Shown: positions 45,001 to 58,400 of the stretch, one piece after another
Layout of the letters: the number at the start of each line of letters is the position of its first letter
Numbering within the stretch: the stretch's first letter is position 1
Source of the DNA: Spodoptera frugiperda
Taxonomy: Eukaryota; Arthropoda; Insecta; Lepidoptera; Noctuidae
Reading direction: 5' to 3'
DNA length: 64,000 nt
NCBI RefSeq assembly: GCF_023101765.2
Contig: NC_064242.1
Coordinates: forward strand, 9,970,327-10,034,326
Program-made: the position numbers and the translations under genes
Notes under the pieces: model-generated
What the model was told of the DNA's origin: nothing
Database searches by the model: none
Seen by the model: only the letters and a program-made list of their open reading frames with translations

Positions 45001-48000
45001 TTTGTTTTACTAAGGTTGTTTTTTTTCATCTTCTGAGGCGCGCGCGGAACGCGACGCGCCGCACGCACGGGTCTTTTTCATCATTTGTAGCAGAAGAACA
45101 TATACCACATAATTGATGTGTGATCTGTTCTGATATGATAGAATGCCTATATTTTTTTTTATCTCAGTCTTTAAAGAGACATTGAACCAAACAATACCAA
45201 AAAAAGAAGTCGTTACTAAAAAATAAAGCCATCAAGGTTCCAGATTTTGTCCCAACAATCAATCACCAATAACTAGCCCTCGTTAGCACATACGCCACCG
45301 ATCGGGGTGAAGTAGAACACAGAAACTACACCAAGGACCGACCAAGGATAAGTTAGACGGATATCGATCCATTAACCCGGCCGGCATCAATCACCAACTG
45401 CAAACATTGGACCCATTATATTGGACAAACATGGCCGCCCTAAGACTTCTGGGCTTATGTTTGTTTCTTATAAAGTCATTTGAAATAGTGAGGTTTTGTT
45501 TTGTTAGTCCAAACCAATGTTTGTAAGTTGGAACTTGCTTAGTTGGACTTTTTGATTGGGTCTGATTTTCGTTTGTTTAGAGTTATGCTTTGAGTCGTGA
45601 TTAAAGTTCGGTGGTGTAATTTTGTATTAATTATAGTTATTTGTTTCGAATTATGACGTAGATAGAACAAGATAGTGAGCCAATATCCTGTGTAGCAATA
45701 CTTGAGATGTGTGTACCTATTGTCATTAAAAATTAAAGTAAAACATTTTATTTGAATGGTACTTTTTATTAGGTGTTTTATTTTAAAATTAAAAGAATAA
45801 CCACACATTGAGCACCTGAATGTGTACTTGGAGGTTTGTATAAATCAAACCGAAATTCTTATTTTAAAAAACTTTAATGTCGTATTAAAGAAAAATAATG
45901 ATTTTCAGAGTAGCCTTTTTAGAGCTCTAAGTGCTAATAATTCTGAAAACCTCTATAAATAATGTCGAAAGGCTATTCAAAAACTAATGGAACCACATTT
46001 TTCTTTAGTCTATTAATAAAATACTTAATAACGTCAACTTGGAGATTTATCGCAGTAATAACACTATTAGCAAAAATCTAGAATATTGGAACTAAATATA
46101 GAAAGTTATTTTTATTAAAACTACGAACATTGAATAACGATAAAAATAACTTGAAACAAAAGCAAGATTTCAATATTGTTTTATATTTTCTTTGCATTTT
46201 ATCGTTGATTTATAAAGAGCATTATAAAGGCTCGTCTATACAGGAATACAAATATTGTTTAACAATTATTTATGAATGAATACTAAGTGGATATCTTACT
46301 ATATTTTTCTGAGACCTGAATTTTATTGCAATGGCAATTACGTCAAAATAACGTCACAATTTTAATCTTTCTCTTAAAAGAACTTATCTTACTTCAAGAG
46401 TAAGGCAGAAGAAAGCAAATATCAAATGCAAGAAGCATTTTGTATGAGTTCCATATTAAAATATTTTGAATCCCATATTAAAAGATGAGCCTTTTACCAT
46501 TCACCACATCAGATACAAATAGCAAGAAAAAAATTCTCACAATCTTATTTTCATAACCAAGCCAATATAAATGCAAGCTTACCCAACCCTTATCGAATGA
46601 TAGTCAATGCCTACGCGCCAGACGGCAATGGAGACGTCTGGATAGCCATAATGACTGCTACACTTCTACATATTATCTTAGACTATTTCTTATACGATAT
46701 ACCACAGCTGCGTGGTATTTGGTATAATCGTATTCGACGCTGGTATGTTCAATTATTGTATAACATCTGTAGTCAAATAAAGATTGCTTTTTGGTGTTGT
46801 GATTTTTGAGATTATTTTCTTGTTTGAGGTTGGACTTTTGCATATGTATGATCTAGTTTGTTATTTAATTTCCTAAATAATAGGCAGGATGAGATCTTCC
46901 AGCTCATGTCCTTTTTTGTGTGTTGATCAGATTAGATTAGATAAGCAAAGCGAGGTCTATCAACTCATGTCTTTTTTAGAAACTTGTTCAGTTGATTAGA
47001 TACTCGTCGTTGATAAGCCAATTTATTGTTGTCAGCTACTGGGTGTCTTATTTCAGCCTCTACGCTTAGTAGGTAGTAAAGTAAGGGAAATTCCTTTTTA
47101 CAACGTTTCCTAGATTAAGTTCTTCACCTCTCTTAACAATAGCAAATCTAATTAATAAACTTTAGCACTAAAAACAACACGAGTTCCAGCCCCATTTTCA
47201 GGCAGTTTCACTGGAGGAACAAAACAACATTTTATTTCACTTCCTTCAACGACACAATTTAGAGTGACGGCAAGAGATGTAAACGAGCGGACGGACGTCT
47301 AAAATTCTGTTTTATAGTTTTAATTTAGGAGCCTCTAAATTACAGGTGAGAAGATTGGATGACGTAATAAATGTCGTGGCGAATTTTCATTTACTCGGAA
47401 GCTAAGTGAATCTGTTTTAAATTGCAGTACAGTGCTTTTGTTGGAAAGATTTGTAAATGTAGGTCAGTTTTAGTTCATAGAAGATAAGATAGAGTTTGTA
47501 TTTTTGTAGTAAGGTGGTAGGTGAGGGACGAGGCATGACCAAATGAGGTTCTAGTGATCATTGATGATGAAGATGATGCAAATGTAGTGTTTATAAAGCT
47601 AATGATAATAAAGTAAGAAGTAACGAGTGAAGTAGGGATAAATTAAATGAATAGTTGTACAGATATAGTAAATGCAAAATATAAACTAATGTTACTATTT
47701 TGAAACAAACGCATTAAAGTAACATAGCAATCGATAGCCCAACTTGTTTACAAATAACTTTGAACAATTTATTGTTCCCACCCAAACCTGAAATCGGCTT
47801 TCAACATCTTATCCGAAACTGCATTTTATACAAAATAATGTCGCAATGTACTGTGATAAGATTGTTAATGGTGGTACAAATAGTTTGACACATTTCCATT
47901 TTAATCTAGTTTGGCAAGGCCTATTCTAGCAGGTTTCGTCACATTGTCAGAGTATTATTATTAACGAAAATGTTTCGTGCTAGATTCTTTGGGATTATTT

Positions 48001-48532
48001 GGACTTCTCTACCTAGTCCATGGTAAAGATATTCAGCAAATTGAGTATTTCCAATCCTAATGTCAAACTCCCATGAAAACTTAAATATACATATATTAGC
48101 CAGTAATCAACAGCAGAGTAAGAGACTGAGAAAAAAATACGATAAATAAGACAAATATTCCGTATGTGATAAATTCAACTTACCACAAATAGAAAAATAC
48201 ACCTACATTCAGCAACGACAACAAAACGGCTTAATACAATAATCCAAAAGGATTTTATTCAAATAATTCTACGTGGTAACACGCAGAGATTAAGCCGAAA
48301 TAAATTGCAATAAAACTTTACTAATCCCTTTATACTATTAAAAACGTTATTATTGTGACTTTGCCAGATAGGCAAAGCCTCGTTCACGAAAGTTTCAGGG
48401 CAACAAAAATGTAGGGTCACGTCATTCACCGTGTTTCGGAAAGGTATGTATACGAAAATTTTGACTTGATTGTTTCGTCTTACAGCCGTTGCCGTTGATT
48501 AAATACATCATATGCCTAATTTTTTGATAGAA
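45001..48532. other. Unassigned region with a possible regulatory block at 45240-45440
   Basis: The 12-mer atcaatcaccaa occurs twice (45258-45269 and 45386-45397) in a less AT-rich stretch that ends with aaacatggccgcc (YY1/Pho-like). That ATG (45431) opens MAALRLLGLCLFLIK, a signal-peptide-like start, but the frame soon ends without a clear donor. No gene claimed. Confidence 0.35.
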
Positions 48533-48785
48533 CAAGCCGGTAAACTAGCCGACGGATCACCTGATGGTAAGTAATCGCCGCCGTCCATGGACACTTGAAA
48601 CACCAAAGGCGTTACAAGTGCGTTGCTGGTATTTTAGGGTTTAGAAATTTAAGGGTTGTTGGGGAATCGGGGATTTGGAAGATTGGGAAGGGGGGAATTG
48701 AGCCTCCAGTACCTCACTCACACAACGAAACACAACGCAAGCTTTGTTTCACGTCTGTTTTCTGTTAGGCCGTAGTATCACTCCG
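48533..48785 (+). repeat. Dispersed repeat D (widespread lepidopteran type)
   Basis: The motif series 'ccggtaaactagccgacgga', 'cacctgatggtaagtaatcg', 'ccatggacacttgaaacacc', 'gcgttacaagtgcgttgc', 'ctcactcacacaacgaaaca' and 'ggccgtagtatcactcc' is one I recognise from many lepidopteran genomes. The class is not certain; no coding capacity here. Confidence 0.75.
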
Positions 48786-51700
48786 GATGTCTGTAAATAG
48801 TGGTAGATTTTTGGGAAATTTTATTTACTCTTTGCTACCTTACTTACTCTTTGCTAAGAAAGTCAAAAATGAAGAAGAAAAATAAAACAAACAAAATAAA
48901 AACTTATATGTCAGAGCTCATACAAGTCATTAAACGTTAACTGCTCATGTAGACATAACAACGTGCTAAGGAAACTTCGCCAATATTAGTGTTGTAATAA
49001 GGATCTTGTACTCATTTCTAAACCTCGTAATTGCGTCTGAAAGTAGTATTAGGAAAGGGAATGATTTTCTCTTTATTATGATGTCGCTTAATTCTGGGAA
49101 TATGACTGCTATTTTGTGTTTGATCCTCAAATGAAGTAAAGAACTATTGTATTTTACCATTTATTAATTCTTGTAAGATATAGAAACTATCGTGGCCTTA
49201 AAAAAATAATGAATCCTCTGATTGATCTTGGTAAGAGTTTCAGCCACGAACCATCTCTAACAAAATAAAAGACTTGAGAGATAAAAACTTTCGATCAATG
49301 TGAAATCTACGTTAATGACGATTGATTTTGATCCGCAGTCAAATTGAAAACATTGAAATAGACAATCACAGTCGAAAAAAGTAAGAAAGTATATTTAATT
49401 TGAGTCTGCTATGAAGCATCACAATTAAAGAGTCAACGTCAACAGTACATTGATCCCAAACGAAGCGGCGTCGGACCGCATCCGGCAAATAATTAAAACT
49501 TTTACAAGAGCCAGTGAAATGTGGAAGAAAGAAATAAATTTTCTACCCGAACGCACACTTTCGTTTTTATCCCTCAACGTCGTGATTTATACCCAAAACT
49601 TATTTACTGCTATCCAAACAAACGTTCTGCGATATTTCACTTTGTCGCCCTAATAATAATCACCAATTTTCCTTAAAAGCTTCTTTTCTATAGCAAATTA
49701 AAGTCGTTCAGCTTTCGTATTGAAATGTTCAGTTTTTGCTGTATACCTACATGAAATCTGTCTTTCGAACGATTTCTTCTCGTTTGAACGAATTTCCAGA
49801 TTTCCGCTGCTCACGTTTTTTGCTCTTGAATCCGTTTCGTTCTTTAAGATCGATTAGTGGATATCTATTAAAGTCTTTTTTAAACAATTTAACCTCATTA
49901 AAATGAAGTCAGGAAGTGAAAGAGTACTTATTTATTAGGGCGTGAATTTTCTGAGCAAACCCATTGGCGAGATTAGAGTCTAGAGGAAATTACTGAGGAA
50001 TTACGGTGGCTGGCCTTAGCCGGGGTTAGTCAAAGAGAAGTTGGATTCAAATAGAAATCCTTTGATCTATAAAATATCACTGGTTCGCGATATTGATGAG
50101 TCGTGAAATGTTGGTGCACCATTACTTGATATTAAGACAATATGCAAATGTTTAGATCTTTGAGATTAATTCATATTTAATGAAGCCATCTTTTATTCAT
50201 GGTATTAATTACAATTGTACAACAAAGACGTTAAATATAGATGTTTATATTTCAAAACTATTTGAAGATAGTTGTTTCACTTGTTGCTTAAAGTATTCGC
50301 TTGTATTGTTGTGATTTTATTTTAACTTCTCAAGTTACTTTGTTCTATTTTGAACAAGTTTGATGGTATAATTTCACAATAGTTTTATTCCTAAGTCTAT
50401 TAACTTAACGAAATTATATACAAAGGCAGTTTAAAAGCTAACAAAACGCTCAATCAACCTATGTAGCCGTTCAATCATAAACATTCCATTTATTTGTGGC
50501 CAGTAAATTTTATTTTAGTGGTGCAATAAACCTCTTCGGTGATTGGTCTCATGGTATATGAAGACAACGGTTTCTTCTATAACTGGAAGGCCCAGCACAC
50601 ACTGGCAGAACTGCGGTGAAGATACTGAGAATAAATTAATTTAAAATAAACCTTAACTACTGCGGTATACGGATGAAAATAGCACATCAAAGACGCTTGA
50701 CGACGCACCGCGCATCTTTAGCATACCGAATGGTGCCCAATCTTTACAGTATCGTTTGTATACCAATAAGTTTTATGAAGTTAAAGTCAATATTGCTTTG
50801 ATTGAGTCTGTCGTTGCATTTTGATTAATTTATGCATGTGTGTACACTGCGTTTAAGTTTATAGTTACAATCAAATTAGTGTTATTCTATCTCAGATGCA
50901 AATAATATTTATGAAATCATGTATATTCCGCAAACACGTAGCTTAAAATCTTCTTTAATTATTCAAATTCGCTATTCTAAATAAGTTCCATAAAACAGGG
51001 CAGCGCTCAAATCCTGGAAACTTTGTCCGGCAATCGCAAAAAAAACCAATTTATTCTGGTAGTCATGATTCATAAATTAAATAATTAAATATAGTAACAT
51101 TACCGAAAAATATTTTTCTTTAGATCAGTAGTTCGTTACTAACACGACTATCAGTAGTATTAATGCCAATAAATGTGTTGATGCGTGAAAACGTATTCAA
51201 AAAATAAATTTTATTTCTGAAGCCCTATTTGTATTGTCATTTCCAACGCTGATAAACACGAAATTCGTTCTAATTGGACTACAGATTGACTGACACGGGA
51301 GCGCTGAACGAGGAATTAGTAACACAACCTAGATTGCCAGCCATTACCTGCTCTATTTCAGACCAAAAATTAGGTCATAAATACACCTATGAAAATGATA
51401 CACAGTTACATAACATTTTTCTCCGTTCTCTATTACATATTTACTTCAATATTTCACTTTAAGCGCCCATTTCTCTTCAATATCCACACGGAGATTTGTT
51501 TCACAAATAACGAAACGTTCTCTTGTTAGCAAAAGAACATAATATTAGCTCGTTTATTTACATAAAATGAAACGGATCACCATTTTTAATACAACCTGAA
51601 ACAAAAATATTAGAAGGAAAATTGAATTTTATCTTACCTGTAATAAAGACACATTTTGTGTGTATTTCAGCCAGTGTTCCTGACAGTATCAATTTTATGC

Positions 51701-53097
51701 TCTTCGTCGAGCTACTCGTGTCTACATATTTTATTTCGTATGTTCGTAAGAGAATAAATATCCGTCATTTTAATATTCAAGTCTATGTCTATGTTGTCTA
51801 ACACTGTTTGTTTCTACGACATACAAGAGCAAGACTGTTCCGTAATCTCATATGTCGAGTTGGTTGAACGTAAATCTGCATAATATGAAAACAGAATAAA
51901 TAAAGGATGGCAGGAAAATATTATATTAAAAATTTCGTTGTTTTTACGAATCATAAATTTTTATTTGTTAACAATAATAAACTCCTGTGTTCAACTCTTT
52001 AACAACTAAAACAGTCTTGCACACAATATACAAATTCACGGTACATTAACATTACAAACAACATAAAGGTGCGTACATAACATCGGATTACGTTGGAGCG
52101 CGGTATCGAATTACCACCATAATTGGTCGGACCTTCACTGTTGAACGTATGGCTAATGCAACAATTTACGCATCAGCTAATCTGCAAATTGGTGCTGCTT
52201 TGTCGGCCGGAGACCGGCCGTGTCGTCGGGCCGGTCTGTCTGCAACCGGCTTTATATGGCCGATGATTTATTGATGGTCGCAGCGGACTTCAATCGTTGC
52301 CATTATGCTCGTAAGTGGATTACGGTAAGGATGTTACGAGATAACTCGCCTTCTTTATATTAGTAACATGTCAAGAACTGTTACGTGAGTGTCGTAAGGT
52401 TCGATCGATTGTATTGACGTTTTACTAATTATGTGTAATTGTAGTGCAATGGATATTTTTGAAATACGATTAATTACGTTGAACCATTAGGATTTAACTT
52501 TTATTGTCTACCTTAAATTAACTAAATGTAAGTATATCATAATTAAAGAAAGCTACATTGTCGCGAGTACAATGATCAAGATGGCTGTATGTAAGGAGTA
52601 GGATACACAAAACAGTACAATCCTTTATAACATGCATAACAAAATACAATCGATGGAATAATGAGCACCATTAGTCTATACTAAAATTACTGTTACTTTT
52701 AGTTCCTTTGACCGACTGCGCGCGTGCTGTGAACTATTCAATGATTCTTCTGCCTGGGAGGGCTTATTATTTGAAGACAAAAGTAACTGTAACTCTTTAT
52801 TATATTTTCTTTTGTTCATCAAGAATGGATAGGAAACGAAAGGACTATTATATTCTAAGGAATTTTATTTTAATTTGTCATTACACAGTTTAGTACCGTA
52901 AACAAGTTTCAATGTGTTGTCTTTTAGTTGTGACTGTGAGCAGAGATGAGATAATTGCAATCCTTTTGTTTTGCTGTAATGAACAATCTTTTAATAGAAA
53001 ATATATTAACGTTAAGTGTCCATAAGAGTTAGCTATCTGGAATCGATAAATTTTAGTATTTTATTGAAGAGTTAAAATAATATTATTATACAATATA
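48786..53097. other. Unassigned region
   Basis: No gene recognised; small frames (48966-49160, 49450-49653, 51274-51462, 52708-52893) lack domains. It includes the GC-rich paired hairpins at 52204-52237. Confidence 0.4.
52204..52237. repeat. Overlapping GC-rich inverted repeats
   Basis: cggccgg/ccggccg (52204-52220, 3-base loop) overlaps agaccggcc/ggccggtct (52211-52219 with 52229-52237). The two hairpins share the same central arm and exclude each other. Confidence 0.7.
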
Positions 53098-53126
53098 CGA
53101 GTAGCTGCTGCTGAACATAGGCCTCT
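53098..53126 (-). repeat. LINE 3' tail fragment
   Basis: tgctgctgaacataggcctc is the reverse complement of the aggcctatgttcagcagtgg tail at 19600. Only the tail core remains. Confidence 0.6.
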
Positions 53127-53507
53127 CTTTGACTTCCAGATAGACCAGTTAAAAGGTTGATTACCTCAATTCAAAAAGATATTCTTATTTTCCTATAATT
53201 AAAAATCGCTCCTCTCAGTTCCATAGCAAGCCCTACATTTAACAGGCCGCGGTCCGCGGCGGTTTCGTTTGGTACACTTGCACTGATAATTAATTTAACG
53301 CCATGTCTGTCCGGCAGTGTGTACCACTCCTTCTTCACAAATAGAGTCAGAATTATCTTATTAATGGTACGGGAACATTTGCCTCATAATATTTTAGGGA
53401 TAGGTGTTTGTATAATTTGTATGTTAGTTGGTTAAAGGTTTGGGTGCAATTATTACATGAAAATAAAAAATATTTTACGATATATTGTATGTTATATAGG
53501 AAGTTTT
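53127..53507. other. Unassigned sequence
   Basis: A GC-rich spot 'aggccgcggtccgcggcgg' near 53243-53261 is the only notable feature. Confidence 0.4.
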
Positions 53508-53702
53508 TGGGACAAGCCCGCCACAACCTCCCATACCGCTGCAACTCCTGTAAGCCAGGATCTACAGTAGATACAAACATGAAAACACCGGAACACTGAA
53601 GTCCGGCGCGTCCCAGGGAAATGATTGACTGTCTTGGATCCCGCAACGAAACAAATCAGAAGATGTTATTACAGGAGAAGAAAAAGAAAACGATAGTTTC
53701 CA
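53508..53702 (-). mobile_element. Short poly(A) retroposon, copy 2
   Basis: Reverse complement of 6174-6367 at roughly 97% identity by eye, beginning at the same 5' base (ggaaactatcg) and ending at gtccc plus five A. The tail is short and no target duplication was found. The 97-aa minus-strand frame over it is not a gene. Confidence 0.85.
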
Positions 53703-55442
53703 TTTCCCTCGGTGAATTTAATGCAAGAGACAGAATGACTTAAGCCTTAAGGCACAAATGGTATATAGGATATATGGTATGTGCAATATAGAGCGTAGCG
53801 ACAGTCGCAATTAAGCACAAGAATAGCGCAGTTTATATGATAGTAATTTAAAATTACTCTTGTAAGCTAACAAGCAACCTACAGTTATAAAAAAGTAAAA
53901 TTATAGAACTTTATCTTCTATTCCCAATTTACTTACCGTTACTTAAAACCCAAACTATTTTCTCCAAAAACAACAAATGTACGAACTAATTCTAACGAGG
54001 TTATTCCAACAGAATTTATTTCATTAAAACATTTTTGGTCAGATTACACAAGTTTTAAATGGCTTAGCGCATCAAAGTTGTCTACCAAAATCGCTTTGAA
54101 AACATTTTCTCATTTTGTCAACTAATCTGTAAAGGTGGTCAAGCAAAATTTAATGTCTTTGGTACTAATAATGAAATACTTGAAAGAATATTAGATAGAC
54201 GAATGTGGACTAACAAACCACATTCCTGTGGTTTATTCAAAGCCAGCAAAGATAAATTAAAATTAACTGTTAAACATATAAGGGCTTGCATTGTCTAGAT
54301 TAAATTAGGTAAGGACATTATTCATATCATAGTTACGAAAATAAATAAAAAATAATTCGGTATATTATATTATTTTCATGCAATCAACTAGATCAAGGAG
54401 GACTTTCCTTAGATGCTTTTAAATAATGAGAAGGTGCCTTTAATCACGTTCTAGATATAATGAAATAATATTAGGCTGCTCAGTATTACCACTACAATGT
54501 AAAATCAGTTCTTTTTCCATCGTACCTAAGAAGATTTTTCGTAAAAACTGAATAAGACCCAATCACAGCTGAAATAAGATTAGGTTATGAAAATCAAACT
54601 CGAAAAAATATTTGGAATTCGTCTTCAGCTGTTAAAAGGGTCAGATTTAAGTCCAAACACATTAACATTATAAAACTAGGTCTTATTTTCTTGAACTTAA
54701 AGTTTATTTTTCTATAAAAGCTGTCATCTAAGGCTTAAAAATCAAAGGTTATTTTCGTAGCCTTAAGATCTTTTTTACCAAACTAAAATAACAAACAATA
54801 ATTCTATAAAATAACACCTCTCCATACGTCTTGGAGTTGGGCAAGATTATCTTCCGTTATACTCAATTAAAATGCGTTTAGAACAGCACCTGGCGAGATA
54901 AACATCGCAACTATTGAAACTCGAGAATTTCAAACCTCAATTTTGACAACAAAAAGGCCATAATCGATTTTTGGGTGTACAAAAGGAGCATTATATTTGA
55001 CAAGTCGACTGTACAAACGTTGTTTGTGGTGGAGATTATTTCGGTTGAAATGAATGAAAGCAAAACACGATCCTGTGAATATGTTGGTCGGTAATTGAAA
55101 TACGAACAACGCCCTCGAGGGTGTATTTTTTATTATTTTTTTTAATTCCGTAGTCTCGATAGGTTCGAGTGTCGCCGTTGTCTTGAAAAATCGATTTGAA
55201 GTAGAACATTTTTGTGTTTAAAAATTTTGGTAAAGAAAACGGGACATCGTCTATTGTTCCCTCTAGAGGTAGGTGGAGTATAGACTCTCTATCCTGATTT
55301 TTTTTTCTTCGATTGATAACTTGTGACACAGGTTATTGAGAAAGTTACTGTAGTTTCAGACTCGGTATTGTTCTAAAACTTTCATCAGTCACCGAGTGTA
55401 TTTTTTCGGTCCAGTTGTGAAGCAAACCCTCTTAATAAAGAG
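53703..55442. other. Unassigned AT-rich sequence
   Basis: No feature recognised. Confidence 0.4.
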
Positions 55443-55482
55443 CAGGCCTTTGTTCAGTGGCAGGCGTCTTCCGGCTCCTGGC
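55443..55482 (+). repeat. LINE 3' tail fragment, degenerate
   Basis: caggcctttgttcagtggca followed by ggcgtcttccggctcctgg matches the LINE tail at 19593 with a small deletion. Confidence 0.5.
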
Positions 55483-58400
55483 GAAGATCGAAGTTTGTTT
55501 GATGAATCACATCGACAAATCAAAAATTACACGATCGAAATATAAATTAAGCCCTCGCACTATCACGTACACAATACAAGTTTCTCCTTTTATTACGCCA
55601 AAGGATGAGCACAAAAAACTAAAAACAATCTGTCTACAAAACATCATAAAACATGTTACCCTCTCATTGTGGTTTATTGATTAATAGATGAAACTTTCAA
55701 CGCGAGACAGGAAACGTATGGTAATAGAAAAACCCACCCGCAGGCAGTCGTCATTACGCCTGTTGTTCGAAGGGTCCAGTATAAAATAATGATTAATTAT
55801 TATAATTTAGTCCATGTCATCGGACATCCACATGGCGAGGCCCGCCCGACAGTTTAATCTCCAGGTGCATTTTATCTGATTGTAAAGTAAAAGGGTTCAA
55901 ATTCGTGGCTAGTGTAGTAGCCGTCGAAACAATTGAAAGTACTTACGTAGTTTTGAAAACATAATTGTTAAATGACGTGGTGTAAATAGTAATCGAGTTT
56001 CATGGAAGCTATTTGGATAAATAAAATAAACGTCTGATTCGAATTGATCCATTAAGGAGATAGAAGAACGTTGCGTGATTGGTCGTGTGAGGCCTTGGTT
56101 CTATAAATGGAAAGCTGAAGTACGAGGTGTAAGAATATTTCTATGAAATATTATAACACCTAGGTTGTCGAAGTGATTATCCGTAAGTACTATAATTTTC
56201 ACACATTTCAACTTTTAGATGTTATTTCTACTGTTCAGATCGACACTCAGTTAATCCAAAATAGTGAAATTTTGCGATTCTATGGAGATATATAACATAA
56301 AGAGACAAACCAATAATTAATTGAAGAACTAAGAAACAGTCAAAGTAGACTATTTGCAACAATACAATTTTAATAGCAACGTGAAATTACTCTCTAAACC
56401 TTTTACAACCACATAGAACGGACAAACTTTTAATGCTCGCCAGCGCAAACCGTAACCTGACAGCGAAAATTCAATGATGTGTCACAAAAACTGTGCAACC
56501 TAATCCCGAACAATAGAACATGGATGCAACAAAGCGCAGACATATATCAAACAACAAAAACACTGCTCTCAACGGCCGTACGAGCGAACGAACACTATCA
56601 TTTACGCAACGATTTGTCATCGAGATTTCGGGGGTACAGGGGCGGGACATTTTAGCTGATCCCTACGATTGGTTCTCAGTTGTAATTGTAACAGATACTT
56701 TTGAAAAAAACATAGCATAAATAGCAACATCTAAAAGTCTAGGTGAGATTACTGCGAAATCATTGCAAAGAATATTTTCGCGTCTGCGATTGTTTCATTT
56801 AAGTCATTGGCAGTAAACTCCAAATTAGCTGTCTATTCCTTACATAATTCACTTGTAGAAGGGCACGCAAAGTTCTTCGAGACAATCTAATCTCACCACC
56901 CTCGAAATATCCAATATTCAGTTTGACAAACCGCAGAGCCTCGATAAACAATGTCGAAAATTCGCAGCATCCGAAATCGACAACCGAACTGCTAGTAATA
57001 TCCCGGAAACTGGATTAACGCTTGTCAACTTGATGAACGATGTGCGTAAGTTACACGACAATGGAATGTGGGCATCCGTCCCATTTGCCCAGAACGTCCG
57101 ATACGCATCGCGTACATTAATTAATTATGAATCGCTTTTGACTTTTTCAAAACACGGAATATTTTTGTTCAAAGGATTTGATCAGCGGGCGGCATGCTAG
57201 CACTGTGGGCCAATTCTGCTATTGTTGTCTCAAAAGAGATACGTTTAATTCCCGTTTTGTTGCATTGCTGTATTTTTACACGGTTGTCTATCACAATTAG
57301 GTGCTTGAGTTTTGTTTGTTACCATTAACGTGCTTTACACTTTTATTATTTTTAACTGTAGGATTATTGTGTTACAGATTTTTATTTTTATTATGATTCA
57401 AAAATAAAAGTATCAATTAATACAGGCTAAAATATTTTCATAGAAATAATCAAACCAACAAAACAATTAGGTATAGAATTTACGCATTCCAATCTTCTCG
57501 TACTAAACACATTGCGTATAGGATACATCGATATAATATATTAGAACAACATGGCCCAAAGCTAATATGCCGGAATATTCTTAAGACCCGGCTCGCCACG
57601 CGGCTCCCTTCTACGATTTATTGTTTAATCACAAGCACTCAGCCACCGTAGTATTGCGTCGGTAAATTGTGGCAAGCACCGAACGTTAAAGATGTTAAAT
57701 ATTGCCTAGAAAGGTCAAAGAATCTTATATTTTGTACTATAAAGATATTAAACGAGCTGCCTTAAAATAAATAGTGAGATTATCCGCATTTTTCTTTTTC
57801 AATAATATTATAATAAAACTTTTAGAATTATTAGTTTTTTTATTTATTTAACACTTTATGTACAATGGCGGGTTTATTGCCGGAATGCTTTTTCTACCAA
57901 CCGAAATATTACAGTAGCATACAATTATGCAATTTAATACTGTATGTAAATAAAATTCTTAACCTATAGGGTATTTATAAAAGATTAAAGAATATTATTC
58001 ATGTTATAACATATTGTAAGTAGATTCAGAAAAGTGCTTATTTACATAGCATTAGAAATACAAGTAGAGATCAACAACGAATCCCTAATCAAATCATCGG
58101 TCTCTTCCCGCTTTCTAATTCCATGTTTGTATAAACGTCGCCAGCTATATTGCAGTTCGATGTGACGCAATAAATGCTCCATGTGTATAAACACAAGTCC
58201 TCAATAACTCTCCTGAACAACTTCATACAACCAATCACTAAATACGAAGCAAACTGTGCACTTAACATACCCTGTTCTCTCGCTTTTTTAACAAAACTTT
58301 TGGTCGAGCAGCGTAACATTGTGTGGCCTCTACTTTTTCTACTAATCGTATCAATAGAAGCATTGATTCCCAGTGGGGTAACTTCGGATTCCTGTGGGCA

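Noticed and set aside
45431..45520. ATG with signal-peptide-like MAALRLLGLCLFL as a secreted-protein exon
   Set aside because: The frame ends shortly after without a good splice donor; kept only as a regulatory-motif note.
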